64,000 nucleotides of DNA. Source: Cedecea neteri (GTDB lineage Bacteria > Pseudomonadota > Gammaproteobacteria > Enterobacterales > Enterobacteriaceae). This document shows, piece by piece, positions 24,299 through 32,511 of the stretch. Within the stretch, counting starts at the first letter, position 1; every line of letters starts with the position of its first letter. A program made the position numbers and the translations under genes. The notes below the pieces were generated by a model that saw only the letters and a program-made list of their open reading frames with translations, was not told where the DNA came from and searched no databases. The stretch lies in contig NZ_CP009451.1 of NCBI RefSeq assembly GCF_000757825.1, positions 2,232,001 to 2,296,000 of the forward strand, given 5' to 3'.

Positions 24299-25258
24299 AT
24301 GACCCTCACTTCTGTCGGCGTTGATATTGCTAAGCTAAAATTTGATGTCGCTGTCCTGCTGCCTGGTCAGAAATACAAAACTAAAAAGTTTGCTAACACG
24401 CCTGCGGGATGTCGTGAGTTTATTCACTGGCTGACCCGCTTTGGGGACTGTCATGTCTGTATGGAAGCGACGGGCAGCTACAGCACGGAACTCGCCACGG
24501 CATTGTCCGATGGCGGCTATCGCGTCAGCCTGGAAAACCCTGCCCGCATTCATGCCTTCAGTAACACCGAACTGACCCGAAACAAAACGGATAAAAGCGA
24601 TGCCGCCCTGATAGCACGGTATTGTGCCCTGTATCAGCCAGCCCAATGGCATCCGGCTCCTCTCAGCCAGCGACAGCTGACCGCGCTGGTGCGGCATCTT
24701 AAAAATCTTGAAGAGATGCGTCAGATGGAAGAGAACAGGCTGGAGGCCGCAGATGAGGTCATCACTGGCTCGTTAAAAGAGCACATCGCCACGCTGGATG
24801 AACTGATAAAAGAAACCAAAAAGAAAATCAGACAGCACATTGATGATGACCCGGACCTGAGAAAAGACAAAGCGCTGCTGGAGAGTATCCCGGGAGTGGG
24901 AGATGTGCTGAGTACGAGTCTTCTGGCCTTCGCAGGAAACCTGAGGCGGTTCAGGAGCAGTAAGGCTCTGGTGGCTTATGCAGGGCTGAACCCACGACGT
25001 TGTGAGTCCGGGATGTGGAAGGGAAAGAGCAGGTTGTCAAAAGTGGGGAGCCGTGAGCTGCGTAGCGTGCTGTATATGCCTACGGTAGTGGCGGGAAGAT
25101 GTAATGAAGTGGTGAAAGACCTGATGACCCGGATGGCGAGCAGGGGGAAGACAGGCAAAGAACGCGTGTGTGCAGGAATGAGAAAGCTGCTACAGCTGGC
25201 TTATGGGGTGGTGAAATCAGGGCGTGAATTTAACGCTGAAATACCGCTTGCCGGATAA
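24299..25258 (+). CDS. IS110-family transposase, copy A
   Basis: A 319-residue DEDD-type recombinase: N-terminal RuvC-like domain starting GVDIAKLKFDVAVL (first Asp) with CMEATGSYSTELA (Glu) and KTDKSDAALIARY (Asp pair), a coiled-coil middle (LKNLEEMRQMEENRLEAADE), and the C-terminal Tnp-2 domain with the catalytic-serine region LLESIPGVGDVLSTSLLAF and GLNPRRCESGMWKGKSRLSKVGS. IS110 enzymes recombine donor and target under guidance of the element's own RNA. AAGG/GGAG lies before the ATG. It is intact and identical in protein to copy B, which suggests recent movement. Confidence 0.95.
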   Translation: MTLTSVGVDIAKLKFDVAVLLPGQKYKTKKFANTPAGCREFIHWLTRFGDCHVCMEATGSYSTELATALSDGGYRVSLENPARIHAFSNTELTRNKTDKSDAALIARYCALYQPAQWHPAPLSQRQLTALVRHLKNLEEMRQMEENRLEAADEVITGSLKEHIATLDELIKETKKKIRQHIDDDPDLRKDKALLESIPGVGDVLSTSLLAFAGNLRRFRSSKALVAYAGLNPRRCESGMWKGKSRLSKVGSRELRSVLYMPTVVAGRCNEVVKDLMTRMASRGKTGKERVCAGMRKLLQLAYGVVKSGREFNAEIPLAG

Positions 25259-25273
25259 CCGACAAGACGGTAT

Positions 25274-25382
25274 CTCTCCCAGAGGGAGAGGGGGAAAACA
25301 GGTGGCGGGGAACATGGTTTATCCCCTCTCCCTTCCAGGGAGAGGGTTAGGGTTAGGGTGAGGGAGAGGGTGAGGGTGAGGG
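25274..25382. repeat. Right part of the REP repeat split by IS110 copy A (R5)
   Basis: CTCTCCCAGAGGGAGAGGGG, spacer, CCCCTCTCCCTTCCAGGGAG, then an enlarged TAACCC-type arm in which GGTTAGG occurs twice and GTGAGGG-like units recur. With 24058-24075 it forms one double REP. Confidence 0.85.
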
Positions 25383-25389
25383 TAAAAAG

Positions 25390-26136
25390 CTATAAATTCC
25401 CTACGCCGCCGTCGACCAGCAGATCGGTGCCGACCACGAAAGCCGACTCGTCAGACGCCAGGAACACGGCGGCTTTGGCCAGCTCCAGCGCGGTGCCGAG
25501 GCGGCCAATCGGCACCAGCTCGCGGATGGCTTCACGCAGCGCGTCAGCCTCAACGCCATTGCCTAATTTTCCTAATGCCGGGGTTTCCGTCGGGCCAGGG
25601 CTAAGTCCGTTGACCCGAATACCGCGAGGATGCAGCTCGCCAGACAGCGTGCGCGCCAGCGAAAGAATACCCGCCTTGCTGGCCGCGTAGGCATTGGTCT
25701 GCGGCAGGCCGATGCGGGCGCTGACGGAACCGCAAACAATCACCGAGGAAGGGTTAGCCAACAGAGGCAGCAGCGCCTGGATCAGGAAGAACGGGCCTTT
25801 AAGGTTAATGTTCATCAGCCGGTCATACGCCTGCTCATCCCAGTCCTCCAGCGAGTGATGCGTCACGTCTCCCGCGTTGAGATAAAGCACATCAAGCTGC
25901 GGCCAAAGCTGCTCTAACTCCGCGGCCACTTCGCGCTGCCCGGCAACGTCACCGGCATCGCTTTTAATCAGGTGTACATTACCCAAAACTGTTTTGGCTT
26001 CTCGTAGCCCCTGCTCGCTGCGCCCGGTGATCGCCACCGTCGCGCCTTCAGCCATAAACTGCCGCGCGGTTTCCAGGCCGATGCCGCTGGTGCCGCCGGT
26101 AATTAAGGCGTATTTGCCGTTAAGTCTGCCCATCAT
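25390..26136 (-). CDS. SDR-family oxidoreductase
   Basis: A 248-residue classical short-chain dehydrogenase: cofactor motif TGGTSGIGLETA (TGxxxGxG, about 12-23), NAGD(V) block, catalytic Ser-Tyr-Lys with YAASKAG, and a C-terminal FLASDESAFVVGTDLLVDGG. An arginine-bearing GRSEQGL after beta-2 favours NADP(H). The ATG at 26136 has GAGGAAAC before it. It is divergent from an HxlR regulator, a frequent pairing in which the regulator controls the enzyme in response to electrophiles. The substrate cannot be told. Confidence 0.88.
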   Translation of the reverse strand: MMGRLNGKYALITGGTSGIGLETARQFMAEGATVAITGRSEQGLREAKTVLGNVHLIKSDAGDVAGQREVAAELEQLWPQLDVLYLNAGDVTHHSLEDWDEQAYDRLMNINLKGPFFLIQALLPLLANPSSVIVCGSVSARIGLPQTNAYAASKAGILSLARTLSGELHPRGIRVNGLSPGPTETPALGKLGNGVEADALREAIRELVPIGRLGTALELAKAAVFLASDESAFVVGTDLLVDGGVGNL

Positions 26137-26177
26137 CGTTTCCTCGTAAATCTCTGGTGAGGGCATTATTTCCGCTA

Positions 26178-26217
26178 TAGTATCCTTTAGATAGTAGGCA
26201 CCAATAAGATACTAAAG
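26178..26217. promoter_or_regulatory. Operator-like repeats between SDR and HxlR genes
   Basis: TAGTATC (26178-26184) pairs with GATACTA (26208-26214); CTTTAG (26185-26190) pairs with CTAAAG (26212-26217). These nested repeats lie in the shared divergent promoter and probably bind the HxlR protein. Confidence 0.55.
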
Positions 26218-26255
26218 CACCACATTGAGCGCATTGGCGTAAGCCGGGAGTTGGC

Positions 26256-26615
26256 ATGACAAAAAATATTTCGCGGCTGCCCGAGGCCGGAAGCAGCTGT
26301 CCGATGGTGAGCTTCGTCAATCTCATTTCGGGGAAGTGGGCGATCCCTATCCTTTACCGCCTGATCGTAATTGACGAGGCGGTGCGTTTCAGCGATCTGC
26401 AGCGAGCGGTTAACCCCATCACTCAGAAAGAGTTAACGCGCCAGCTGCGCCAGTTTGAGGCTCGCGGGCTGGTCGTCAGGCAGGTGTTTGCCGAGGTTCC
26501 GCCGCGAGTGGAATACCAGATAACGGCGCTGGGAAAGTCTCTGCGGCCGACGCTGGATTCACTTGCCGAGTGGATGCGGCAAAATGCCGCTGAGATGGAA
26601 CAATCTCTTCCCTGA
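26256..26615 (+). CDS. HxlR-family transcriptional regulator
   Basis: A 119-residue winged-helix protein of the HxlR type: an N-terminal Cys (SSCPMVSFVNLISGKWAIPILYRL, Cys at residue 15), then FSDLQRAVNPITQKELTRQLRQFEARGLVVR and the wing VPPRVEYQITALGKSL. Related proteins (HypR, YodB) sense electrophiles or oxidants through this cysteine. It is divergent from the SDR gene with 119 bases between. Confidence 0.88.
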   Translation: MTKNISRLPEAGSSCPMVSFVNLISGKWAIPILYRLIVIDEAVRFSDLQRAVNPITQKELTRQLRQFEARGLVVRQVFAEVPPRVEYQITALGKSLRPTLDSLAEWMRQNAAEMEQSLP

Positions 26616-26629
26616 GAACGTTCAATCAC

Positions 26630-27505
26630 CTAACCAAAAACTTCGTCGACCAGCGCGCTACCAAGGCGCATGGCCGAGCAGATTCGCGGCATACCCAACG
26701 CCACGCCCTGCCAGCTTTGCGTGACCGAGTAGCTGACCGGCTGACGCTCGATATTGCAGCCATCGCCGAGCCAGGTCAGCGCGTCTTTGTGCTCCAGCAG
26801 GCCCGGTGAAGTCGGCGTGGCCAGCCACTCATGGAAATAGTGACGGGTGCGCGGGGAAGCATCAACCTCCTCCGCCAGGCGGCTGATGGCCAGAGCGCGC
26901 ACATGCTCAATCAGCTGCTCTGCCTGCTGCGGACTGCCTAAGCGTACGGCATCGCCGAAGGTGCCCCAGCGCAGCTCTTCGAGCGCGACATAGCAACGTG
27001 CAGCAGGAGAGAAGGAAAAATAGTGCCCGCTGCGCCAGCGGGAGAAAATCTGTTCGCTGTGCACCATCCCCTGCCTGAGAAGATCGCTATGCTCCAGGTC
27101 CGCTTCTATCCGCGACAGTCGCTGAGATATTTGCTGGCGCAGGGCCAGCAGCCGCCCACGAGCCGCATCGGAGTGATGCGCCGTTCGCGCGGAAACCGGC
27201 TCGAGCTGGGCAATTCTCTCGCTTATCTGGCTGTTGGCGAGGTAGCTTTTCGCCAGGTCAGCCGACAGCAGGCCGAGCCTCACCAGCGACGCCTCCAGGT
27301 CGTCCTGCGGTGCCATAGCGGCCAGTACTGAATTCCGCCTGGCGCCCACGACAAACACTTCCACAAGCTGCTCGTAAAACTCTTTGCTTTGCTGGCTGCT
27401 CCACGGCTGGCGGGCAACATCAATGCCCATCGCAAAATCGACGACAAATTTTTCGCTAAGACTGCTGAGGGTTCTAACCGGCCCTTCCATTAATACACCG
27501 CTCAT
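26630..27505 (-). CDS. yjcZ: YjcZ-family protein, partner of CrfC
   Basis: A 291-residue protein without a domain I can name; E. coli YjcZ has 292 residues and lies directly behind crfC, as here. Seen: LSSLSEKFVVDFAMGIDVARQPWSSQQSK near the start and CNIERQPVSYSVTQSWQGVALGMPRICSA near the end; no signal peptide or membrane segment. Its first codons overlap the crfC stop (27502-27505), so it is co-translated and probably works with CrfC. In E. coli overexpressed YjcZ has been linked to motility in c-di-GMP mutants; the mechanism is not known to me. Confidence 0.85.
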   Translation of the reverse strand: MSGVLMEGPVRTLSSLSEKFVVDFAMGIDVARQPWSSQQSKEFYEQLVEVFVVGARRNSVLAAMAPQDDLEASLVRLGLLSADLAKSYLANSQISERIAQLEPVSARTAHHSDAARGRLLALRQQISQRLSRIEADLEHSDLLRQGMVHSEQIFSRWRSGHYFSFSPAARCYVALEELRWGTFGDAVRLGSPQQAEQLIEHVRALAISRLAEEVDASPRTRHYFHEWLATPTSPGLLEHKDALTWLGDGCNIERQPVSYSVTQSWQGVALGMPRICSAMRLGSALVDEVFG

Positions 27506-29868
27506 TGTTGCTCCGCTGAGAAAAGCGTCTGGATATCGTCGCGCAACAGGCGGGTATCCTCGTGAATGTAACGTGCCGTTCTGACACTTTGTTCCAGCTG
27601 GCTCTGGAGGGAAAACAGCACGGTGTCATTCTGCTGTTTAGCGGCAAGACTTTGCTGCAGATTGCTGCGAATAGCGTCCAGGGCCCGAGAGTAATCGGCG
27701 AAAAAGGTCGCCATACCGGCCGTGACCGAAACATCAACCTGCGCGGTAATAGCCTGGTTTATCTGGGCCAGGAAAGTTGCCACGTGGTCGTGCAGCTTCT
27801 GCTGAAGCTTCTCCAGGTCGATAACGTAGCGGCTGTGCGTGGCCGCATAGTCTTCCCAGCCCCAGTCCACGCTATTAAGCCAACGCGCCAGCACGCCACG
27901 CATGCCGTTTTGCGGCTGCATTTGCGACATCGGCACCTCCTGGCTTTCGATAACGTTGGTGAACGCCTGCCGGATATTAAAGTTAAGCTGGCTGGCCTGG
28001 AATGCAGGCAGGCTTATCTGGGCGCGGAACCCTGCCACCTTCAGGCCATCACTCACCCGCTGCTCGATGGGTTTTAACGCGGACTGCAGCGTATAGCCCA
28101 GGCTCGCCTCAAGGTTGCTGAGTAGCGAACCAAGTTCTCCGGTCAGCGTCTCCTGGGCGGAAAATAAAATGCCTTCGCTGGAAGCGCGGACCTTGTGCAG
28201 CAGCGTGCGGGCCGTCGCCTCATCCTCCCCCAGCAGCTTGTCGCTTCCCGGGGCAAAATCTACGCTGCGCGTTAACGCATGAGGGTAAAGCGGATGCAGC
28301 TTCTCTTCGCCTAACCTTCCTTCACGGAAATAGGCGCTCAGGTCGTTATGAATCTGAGCTTCAAAGCGCCGCACAAAGGAGCCAATACCTTCCAGCGCCT
28401 CGCTAACCTGCCGCTGAATCATCGTACTGACCAGCTGCTGCGAAGTTTGTAGCAGCTGAATATCCTGTTCCAACTGCTGGATATTCTCCTGCAGGCTGTC
28501 GTTGGTCACCTGCAGCCCCTGGCAACGGAAGCTCAGGTAGCGCTCGGCGCCCTCGGCATAGTCCAGCAGCTTATGGCACGCCGCACGTAGGGTATACAAC
28601 GAAGCATTGGCGTGAGCGGCATGCAGGATAGCCTCAATCGGCGACTCAAACATGGAGTCTTCCCACAGCAGATCCGCCGCGTGCCGCAGGTGTTCAATAT
28701 CGGCTAAATCCGCACTGCGCCAGCGCCTGCCCAATGCCGCTTCGGCAAAATCCTGCACCCACCGCTGCTGTTCGGGATCGGGCAGGCGGCCATGCGTTGC
28801 CAGCTCATAGCGGGCGCGGTTAGCAAGATAACCCCACATGCTCGACACCGGGAAAACGTGGTCCGGCTCAATGCTGCCTTTCATCAGCGTGCCGGCAATC
28901 ATCGCTTTCACCTGGGTTTCATCGTCGCCATTGCGGTCCTTCTGGTCGAACTTATTCACCAGCGCATAAAGCGGCACGGATTTGCTGACGCCAAGCACCG
29001 CCTCGCGCACCTCTTCGTCAGAAATAGATTTGAGCTGCGTATAGTCCATCACGGCCAGCACGGCGGAGGCCTGGGCCAGCTGCTCTTTCAGCATCTTTTG
29101 CAGGTGCGGCTGCCCCGCTTCGTTTGGCCCCGGCGTGTCCAGCAACGTCAGCTGCCCGTGGCCATTTTTGAGGCCCGCAAGATGCACAAACTCCACCTCA
29201 ATGACCGGCACGTGTTCAATCGCAGCGTAGGCCTTGAAGGGGAAGGCAACGTCCAGCACGCGGCATAAGCGCACCAGATCGTTCAGGCTCTTCAGGCAGT
29301 GAAAAATAGGCTGCGCGCCCAGATAGTGACGTTCAAAGCCGGTGCCGTTGGCGATACGGGCAATCAGCGCCTCCATATCCCGGTCCATTTCCAGCCTGCT
29401 GGTCAGCGTTTCCCGCTGGGTGGTCAGCAGCTTTTCCTGCAGCGTCCCCATCAGGCTTTCTATCGGCTGCACATACGGGAAATGCAGCACCGGCTCGCGC
29501 TGGCCGGGCGTGTGGCGAATCAGCGTCGGCAGCGCCGTCATCGGCCGGTTGCGGTTAGGCAATACCTCAGTGCCCACGATGGCATTGATGGTGGTCGATT
29601 TCCCTGCCTTCATGGTGCCGACAATCGCCAGCACCATTTCATGTTGGGTTATTTTACGCCTTTCGTTTTGCAGCATGTCTTTCTGCAATTCGATCCCGCG
29701 TGGGCTAAATTTTAATGGATGTACCGAGGCCACGGGGTTCGCCAAAGCGCTATTTTGTTCATGCTGTAAAGCCAGCGGAGCGACTTTTAAAGCGTTAAGA
29801 TTTTGCAACGCTAATTGCAATAGCCGCTCGGCTTCCTGACTCAGTTCAAAAATGGTTTGTGTGTGCAT
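27502..29868 (-). CDS. crfC: Dynamin-like GTPase CrfC (clamp-binding)
   Basis: A 788-residue dynamin-type GTPase: Walker A GTMKAGKST (residues 84-92), NRPMTALPT switch region, DTPGPNEAGQPHLQ (G3) and NKFDQ (G4), followed by long helical parts with coiled-coil character (LQENIQQLEQDIQLL). E. coli CrfC (YjdA, 742 residues) binds the sliding clamp and helps keep sister replicated regions together for equal segregation. The N-terminus HTQTIFELSQEAERLLQLAL contains the part where E. coli has its clamp-binding motif. It forms an operon with yjcZ. It is about 45 residues longer than in E. coli. Confidence 0.92.
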   Translation of the reverse strand: MHTQTIFELSQEAERLLQLALQNLNALKVAPLALQHEQNSALANPVASVHPLKFSPRGIELQKDMLQNERRKITQHEMVLAIVGTMKAGKSTTINAIVGTEVLPNRNRPMTALPTLIRHTPGQREPVLHFPYVQPIESLMGTLQEKLLTTQRETLTSRLEMDRDMEALIARIANGTGFERHYLGAQPIFHCLKSLNDLVRLCRVLDVAFPFKAYAAIEHVPVIEVEFVHLAGLKNGHGQLTLLDTPGPNEAGQPHLQKMLKEQLAQASAVLAVMDYTQLKSISDEEVREAVLGVSKSVPLYALVNKFDQKDRNGDDETQVKAMIAGTLMKGSIEPDHVFPVSSMWGYLANRARYELATHGRLPDPEQQRWVQDFAEAALGRRWRSADLADIEHLRHAADLLWEDSMFESPIEAILHAAHANASLYTLRAACHKLLDYAEGAERYLSFRCQGLQVTNDSLQENIQQLEQDIQLLQTSQQLVSTMIQRQVSEALEGIGSFVRRFEAQIHNDLSAYFREGRLGEEKLHPLYPHALTRSVDFAPGSDKLLGEDEATARTLLHKVRASSEGILFSAQETLTGELGSLLSNLEASLGYTLQSALKPIEQRVSDGLKVAGFRAQISLPAFQASQLNFNIRQAFTNVIESQEVPMSQMQPQNGMRGVLARWLNSVDWGWEDYAATHSRYVIDLEKLQQKLHDHVATFLAQINQAITAQVDVSVTAGMATFFADYSRALDAIRSNLQQSLAAKQQNDTVLFSLQSQLEQSVRTARYIHEDTRLLRDDIQTLFSAEQQ

Positions 29869-29972
29869 AAAAAATCTTTCCTTAACTCAAATTATCCGGT
29901 TTTATCTCCGCCATCGTTTAGTTGTAATCATGGCAATACCGGTTTTTATAATTACGTGAGGAAAATAATTTA

Positions 29973-30647
29973 TTAATTAACATTACACCATGCCGCGATC
30001 CTGGCTTTTAAGTCACTCTGCCAGACCTGCGGGGAAATAATGGTGAGATGCGGTATCCAATACTGCACCAGCGGAAACAATTGCTCAGGCGAAGCAATAT
30101 GGCTTGCCAGAAGCAACTCTCCGTTATCAAGCTCTCTGATGGTTTTTTGAAAAGGTAATAGTTTGCGCTGTTTAAAATGTTCGGCTGCCTGCGCCGAAAC
30201 TTGTAACAGCACCTCCGTTTTCACCCTTTCCCCGCCAGGATCATCCCGATCGTCAAATAATGGATAAAAAATAGCTTTACGCTGCGGACTATTTTCATAT
30301 TCATACCCTACAACCAATAAATCTGGAATAGCCCGTAAGGTAATATATTGATTATGGCTCTTTATGTCGTACCACGGATAAAACGCAGCAAGCCCTACGC
30401 GTTTGGTAATGCGTAACAGGTCGTTTACGTTAAACTGTCCTTTTAAATGCGAAGAGAGACGCTTTTTCCCCTCGCCGACATCCTCCAGAATAGCACCAAG
30501 CCGGTTCAAATCACGATACGCAGTTCGCATATCTACATCAAAACGCTGGCGGATAATATCAGCGGAAAGGGTTTCCCCCTGATAAAGACTTAAGACGATT
30601 TCGGCCAGTCGATCTGCAACTTTTACTTTTGCGCCTTTCATTCTCAT
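29973..30647 (-). CDS. HTH-WYL transcriptional regulator
   Basis: A 224-residue protein: N-terminal winged helix (ADRLAEIVLSLYQGETLSADIIRQRFDVDMRTAYRDLNRL, DeoR-like) and a WYL-type domain (RITKRVGLAAFYPWYDIKS...LRAIPDLLVVGYEYENSPQRKAIFYPLF). Related BrxR/CapW proteins repress defence genes and respond to DNA-damage or phage signals; others serve housekeeping genes. The ATG at 30647 has AGGCAGGA before it; upstream ATGs lack such a site. Two overlapping inverted repeats lie just upstream. It reads towards crfC with 104 bases between, so it could control crfC-yjcZ, but this is inference. Confidence 0.78.
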   Translation of the reverse strand: MRMKGAKVKVADRLAEIVLSLYQGETLSADIIRQRFDVDMRTAYRDLNRLGAILEDVGEGKKRLSSHLKGQFNVNDLLRITKRVGLAAFYPWYDIKSHNQYITLRAIPDLLVVGYEYENSPQRKAIFYPLFDDRDDPGGERVKTEVLLQVSAQAAEHFKQRKLLPFQKTIRELDNGELLLASHIASPEQLFPLVQYWIPHLTIISPQVWQSDLKARIAAWCNVN

Positions 30648-30692
30648 CGGTTCCTGCCTCTGTATCGGTACATCCATAGGCCCAACCATACC

Positions 30693-30716
30693 CCTGTCAA
30701 GTGACAGGAGGTGTCA
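30693..30716. promoter_or_regulatory. Operator-like palindromes upstream of the WYL gene
   Basis: CCTGTCA-AG-TGACAGG (30693-30708) is a perfect palindrome; TGACA-GGAGG-TGTCA (30702-30716) overlaps it. Together they give three TGTCA/TGACA half-sites in 24 bases, 46 bases before the likely ATG. Autoregulation is likely. Confidence 0.6.
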
Positions 30717-30961
30717 GCGCAATACGCTTTTTTTTATTTTTTCAAACAGGTATAGCGCAGTGGCCCATGCTGGCAGACTTGCTTGAAGCGAAGTGAAACT
30801 AAGTTAAATTAGCCTTATTTAACGGCAATTAAAGCCTGAACTTTAAGTTAAATTTGAGGCTTATTTCTCTGAATGAAAGAATTTTTGCGATTTAAGGCTG
30901 GCGGGGAGGCCGCCGGGCACTGGCTTGCGGCAATAATCCCTGCAAATGTAGGGATTTGATG

Positions 30962-30967
30962 TATAAT
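30962..30967 (+). promoter_or_regulatory. -10 element of yjdM
   Basis: TATAAT, 84 bases before the yjdM ATG. The -35 is weak. The rest of 30717-30960 is AT-rich with two copies of AAGTTAAATT (near 30801 and 30846) and no gene I can support. Confidence 0.5.
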
Positions 30968-30981
30968 CTCAGCACTTTTTC

Positions 30982-31019
30982 GCGACTCAGCATGCTTTTG
31001 CTGCCAAGTCGCTATTTTT
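30982..31019 (+). terminator. Hairpin in the yjdM leader (possible attenuator)
   Basis: GCGACT (30982-30987) pairs with AGTCGC (31007-31012), with an inner CAGC/GCTG pairing, followed by TATTTTTC. It lies between the -10 and the start codon, so it would stop transcription before the gene unless opened. Confidence 0.5.
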
Positions 31020-31050
31020 CATTACTTTATCTCACCTTGAGGATCAGATA

Positions 31051-31386
31051 ATGCAACTCCCTCATTGCCCGCAGTGCAATTCCGAATACACCTATGAAGA
31101 CAACGGCATGCTGATTTGCCCGGAGTGCGCTCATGAATGGAACCCGGCCGCCGCGAGCGAAGAAGACGCTCAATTAGTGGTAAAAGACGCCAACGGTAAC
31201 CTGCTGGTCGACGGCGACAGCGTCACCGTGGTGAAAGATTTGAAGGTCAAAGGCAGCTCTTCAATGCTGAAGATCGGCACAAAAGTGAAGAATATCCGCC
31301 TGGTTGAAGGCGATCACAACATTGATTGTAAAATCGACGGTTTTGGCCCAATGAAGCTGAAATCTGAGTTTGTGAAAAAGAACTGA
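31051..31386 (+). CDS. yjdM: Zinc-ribbon protein YjdM (PhnA family)
   Basis: A 111-residue protein: N-terminal zinc ribbon with two CxxC pairs ([15 protein letters not shown]...[10 protein letters not shown]) and a C-terminal PhnA/YjdM domain ([24 protein letters not shown]). Same length as E. coli YjdM. The old name PhnA is misleading, as it is not phosphonoacetate hydrolase. Its role is unclear. GAGGATCAG stands before the ATG. Confidence 0.93.
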   Translation: MQLPHCPQCNSEYTYEDNGMLICPECAHEWNPAAASEEDAQLVVKDANGNLLVDGDSVTVVKDLKVKGSSSMLKIGTKVKNIRLVEGDHNIDCKIDGFGPMKLKSEFVKKN

Positions 31387-31485
31387 TGACTCCCCCGGCA
31401 GGTGGCCTGGCCGCCTGCCCCGCCTGGCTTACCTTTCCCGCACAATCTACACTTCCTCTGCACTCTCCTTACAGAGGATTCGGTT

Positions 31486-31914
31486 ATGCCTTTAGGACCC
31501 TACATTTCATTAAACGGCCGCTGCGCCGAGGCTATTGCCTTTTACCAGCAGGCGTTGGGCGCCGAACTGACGTTCAAAATCACCTTCGGTGAAATGCCCA
31601 AAGAAGCGACGAATACCGAAGGCTGCAGCGGCGCCGTTGCCTACGCAGACGACAGCATTATGCACGCCAGCCTGCGGGTGGCCGGCAACGATTTGATGAT
31701 GACCGACGCCAGCATGAGCGGAGACAAACCGCAGCACAGCGGCTTTTCACTCTGCCTGGCAAGCCACGATACGGCAGAGGGTAAACGCTGGTTTGAAGGG
31801 CTTTCGGCAGGCGGCACCGTCACCATGCCGTGGAGCGAAACCTTTTGGGCAAAAGGGTATGGCTCGCTGACGGATAAGTTCGGCATTCCGTGGATGGTCA
31901 ACGTCGAAAGATAA
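31486..31914 (+). CDS. yjdN: Glyoxalase/VOC-fold protein YjdN (PhnB family)
   Basis: A 142-residue PhnB-like VOC-superfamily protein starting MPLGPYISLNGRCAEAIAFY, with GDKPQHSGFSLCLAS and the C-terminal FWAKGYGSLTDKFGIPWMV. ATG at 31486 is chosen from the family start and AGAGGA just before it. In E. coli it sits next to yjdM, as here. No catalytic role is proven. Confidence 0.9.
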   Translation: MPLGPYISLNGRCAEAIAFYQQALGAELTFKITFGEMPKEATNTEGCSGAVAYADDSIMHASLRVAGNDLMMTDASMSGDKPQHSGFSLCLASHDTAEGKRWFEGLSAGGTVTMPWSETFWAKGYGSLTDKFGIPWMVNVER

Positions 31915-31937
31915 AGCCTGTGTTCTATTATTCATTC

Positions 31938-31967
31938 AGGGCCCATTCTGCCGGGCCCTTTATTTTT
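31938..31967 (+). terminator. Terminator of yjdN
   Basis: AGGGCCC (31938-31944) / GGGCCCT (31953-31959) followed by TTATTTTT. Confidence 0.85.
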
Positions 31968-32411
31968 CCTGGTGATTAAAAAACTAAGGAAATCAAAGCG
32001 ACGGGTATATTCATTTTTTTGATGTTATTTAATTATTCCTTTTTACAAAATTTATTCCAGACAAAAATGAATAAACCTGCGAGGGTAATGATCAAAGAGG
32101 AGATAAATTAAAACCACGGCACGGCATTCATTATTTCAGCGATAAGACAATAATAAAAAGGCAAAACGTGATTAGGATATAGAATATATTTAATGCTTGC
32201 GCACAGCATTTTTCCCTCGCCACATACCCACATTATCAATATGCCTTTATCCCTCTCTCTGTCAGTTTTTTCGGTAAAACGAGCCAACTGTCTGATTCCA
32301 CGATAAACCCGCCACTTCCCCGGCCTCAGACTTCAACTCTTCATCGTACAGAAACCAATCATTAACAAAACCGTCACTTTTCCCCGGCACCATGAGGCAA
32401 CTTTTGAAGGA
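31968..32411. other. AT-rich region upstream of the phn operon
   Basis: About 440 bases with no gene I can support. A single CTGTCAG half-site (32259-32265) resembles half a PHO box, followed by T-rich sequence; a full CTGTCAT-N4-CTGTCAT pair is not seen. E. coli phn is PhoB-controlled, so this should be the promoter region, but I cannot place the box with confidence. Confidence 0.4.
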
Positions 32412-32419
32412 GGCCCGTG

Positions 32420-32491
32420 ATGCAAACGACTCTTCACCTCATCAAGCAAACCCCCTGCACAGCCCTGCCGCTGCGTATTTGCTTTATCTGA
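32420..32491 (+). CDS. Possible 23-residue leader peptide before phnF
   Basis: A short frame beginning MQTTLHLIKQ and ending RICFI, with a strong AAGGAGG seven bases before its ATG. It ends 20 bases before the phnF ATG. It is not similar to the end of PhnE, which precedes phnF in E. coli. It could be a leader that couples translation to phnF, or chance. Confidence 0.35.
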   Translation: MQTTLHLIKQTPCTALPLRICFI

Positions 32492-32511
32492 TTCGAGAGG
32501 CTTTGACTGTT

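Larger units (their letters stand above)
24074..25273 (+). mobile_element. IS110-family element, copy A (1200 bp)
   Basis: The ends are set by comparison with copy B (58254-59453): outside these limits the two copies differ, inside they agree except for one base seen (A at 24934 against G in copy B). There are no terminal inverted repeats and no long target duplication; a CT dinucleotide stands at both borders (24074-24075, 25274-25275). Removing the element restores GGCC-CT-CTCCC, the normal sequence of the REP-like repeat here. The left non-coding end (24076-24298) holds the likely bridge RNA; a transposase gene fills the rest. Confidence 0.88.

Noticed and set aside
24074..25273. IS1111-type terminal inverted repeats on the IS110 element
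   Set aside because: The ends TATGTC... and ...GACGGTAT are not inverted repeats of each other; the layout with a long left non-coding end fits the IS110 group proper.
1013..26629. Genomic island with attL/attR at tRNA-Phe
   Set aside because: No integrase gene and no second copy of the tRNA 3' end was found by eye in the block.
32241..32411. Full PHO box for the phn operon
   Set aside because: Only one CTGTCA-type half-site was found; the second half at the required distance does not match.
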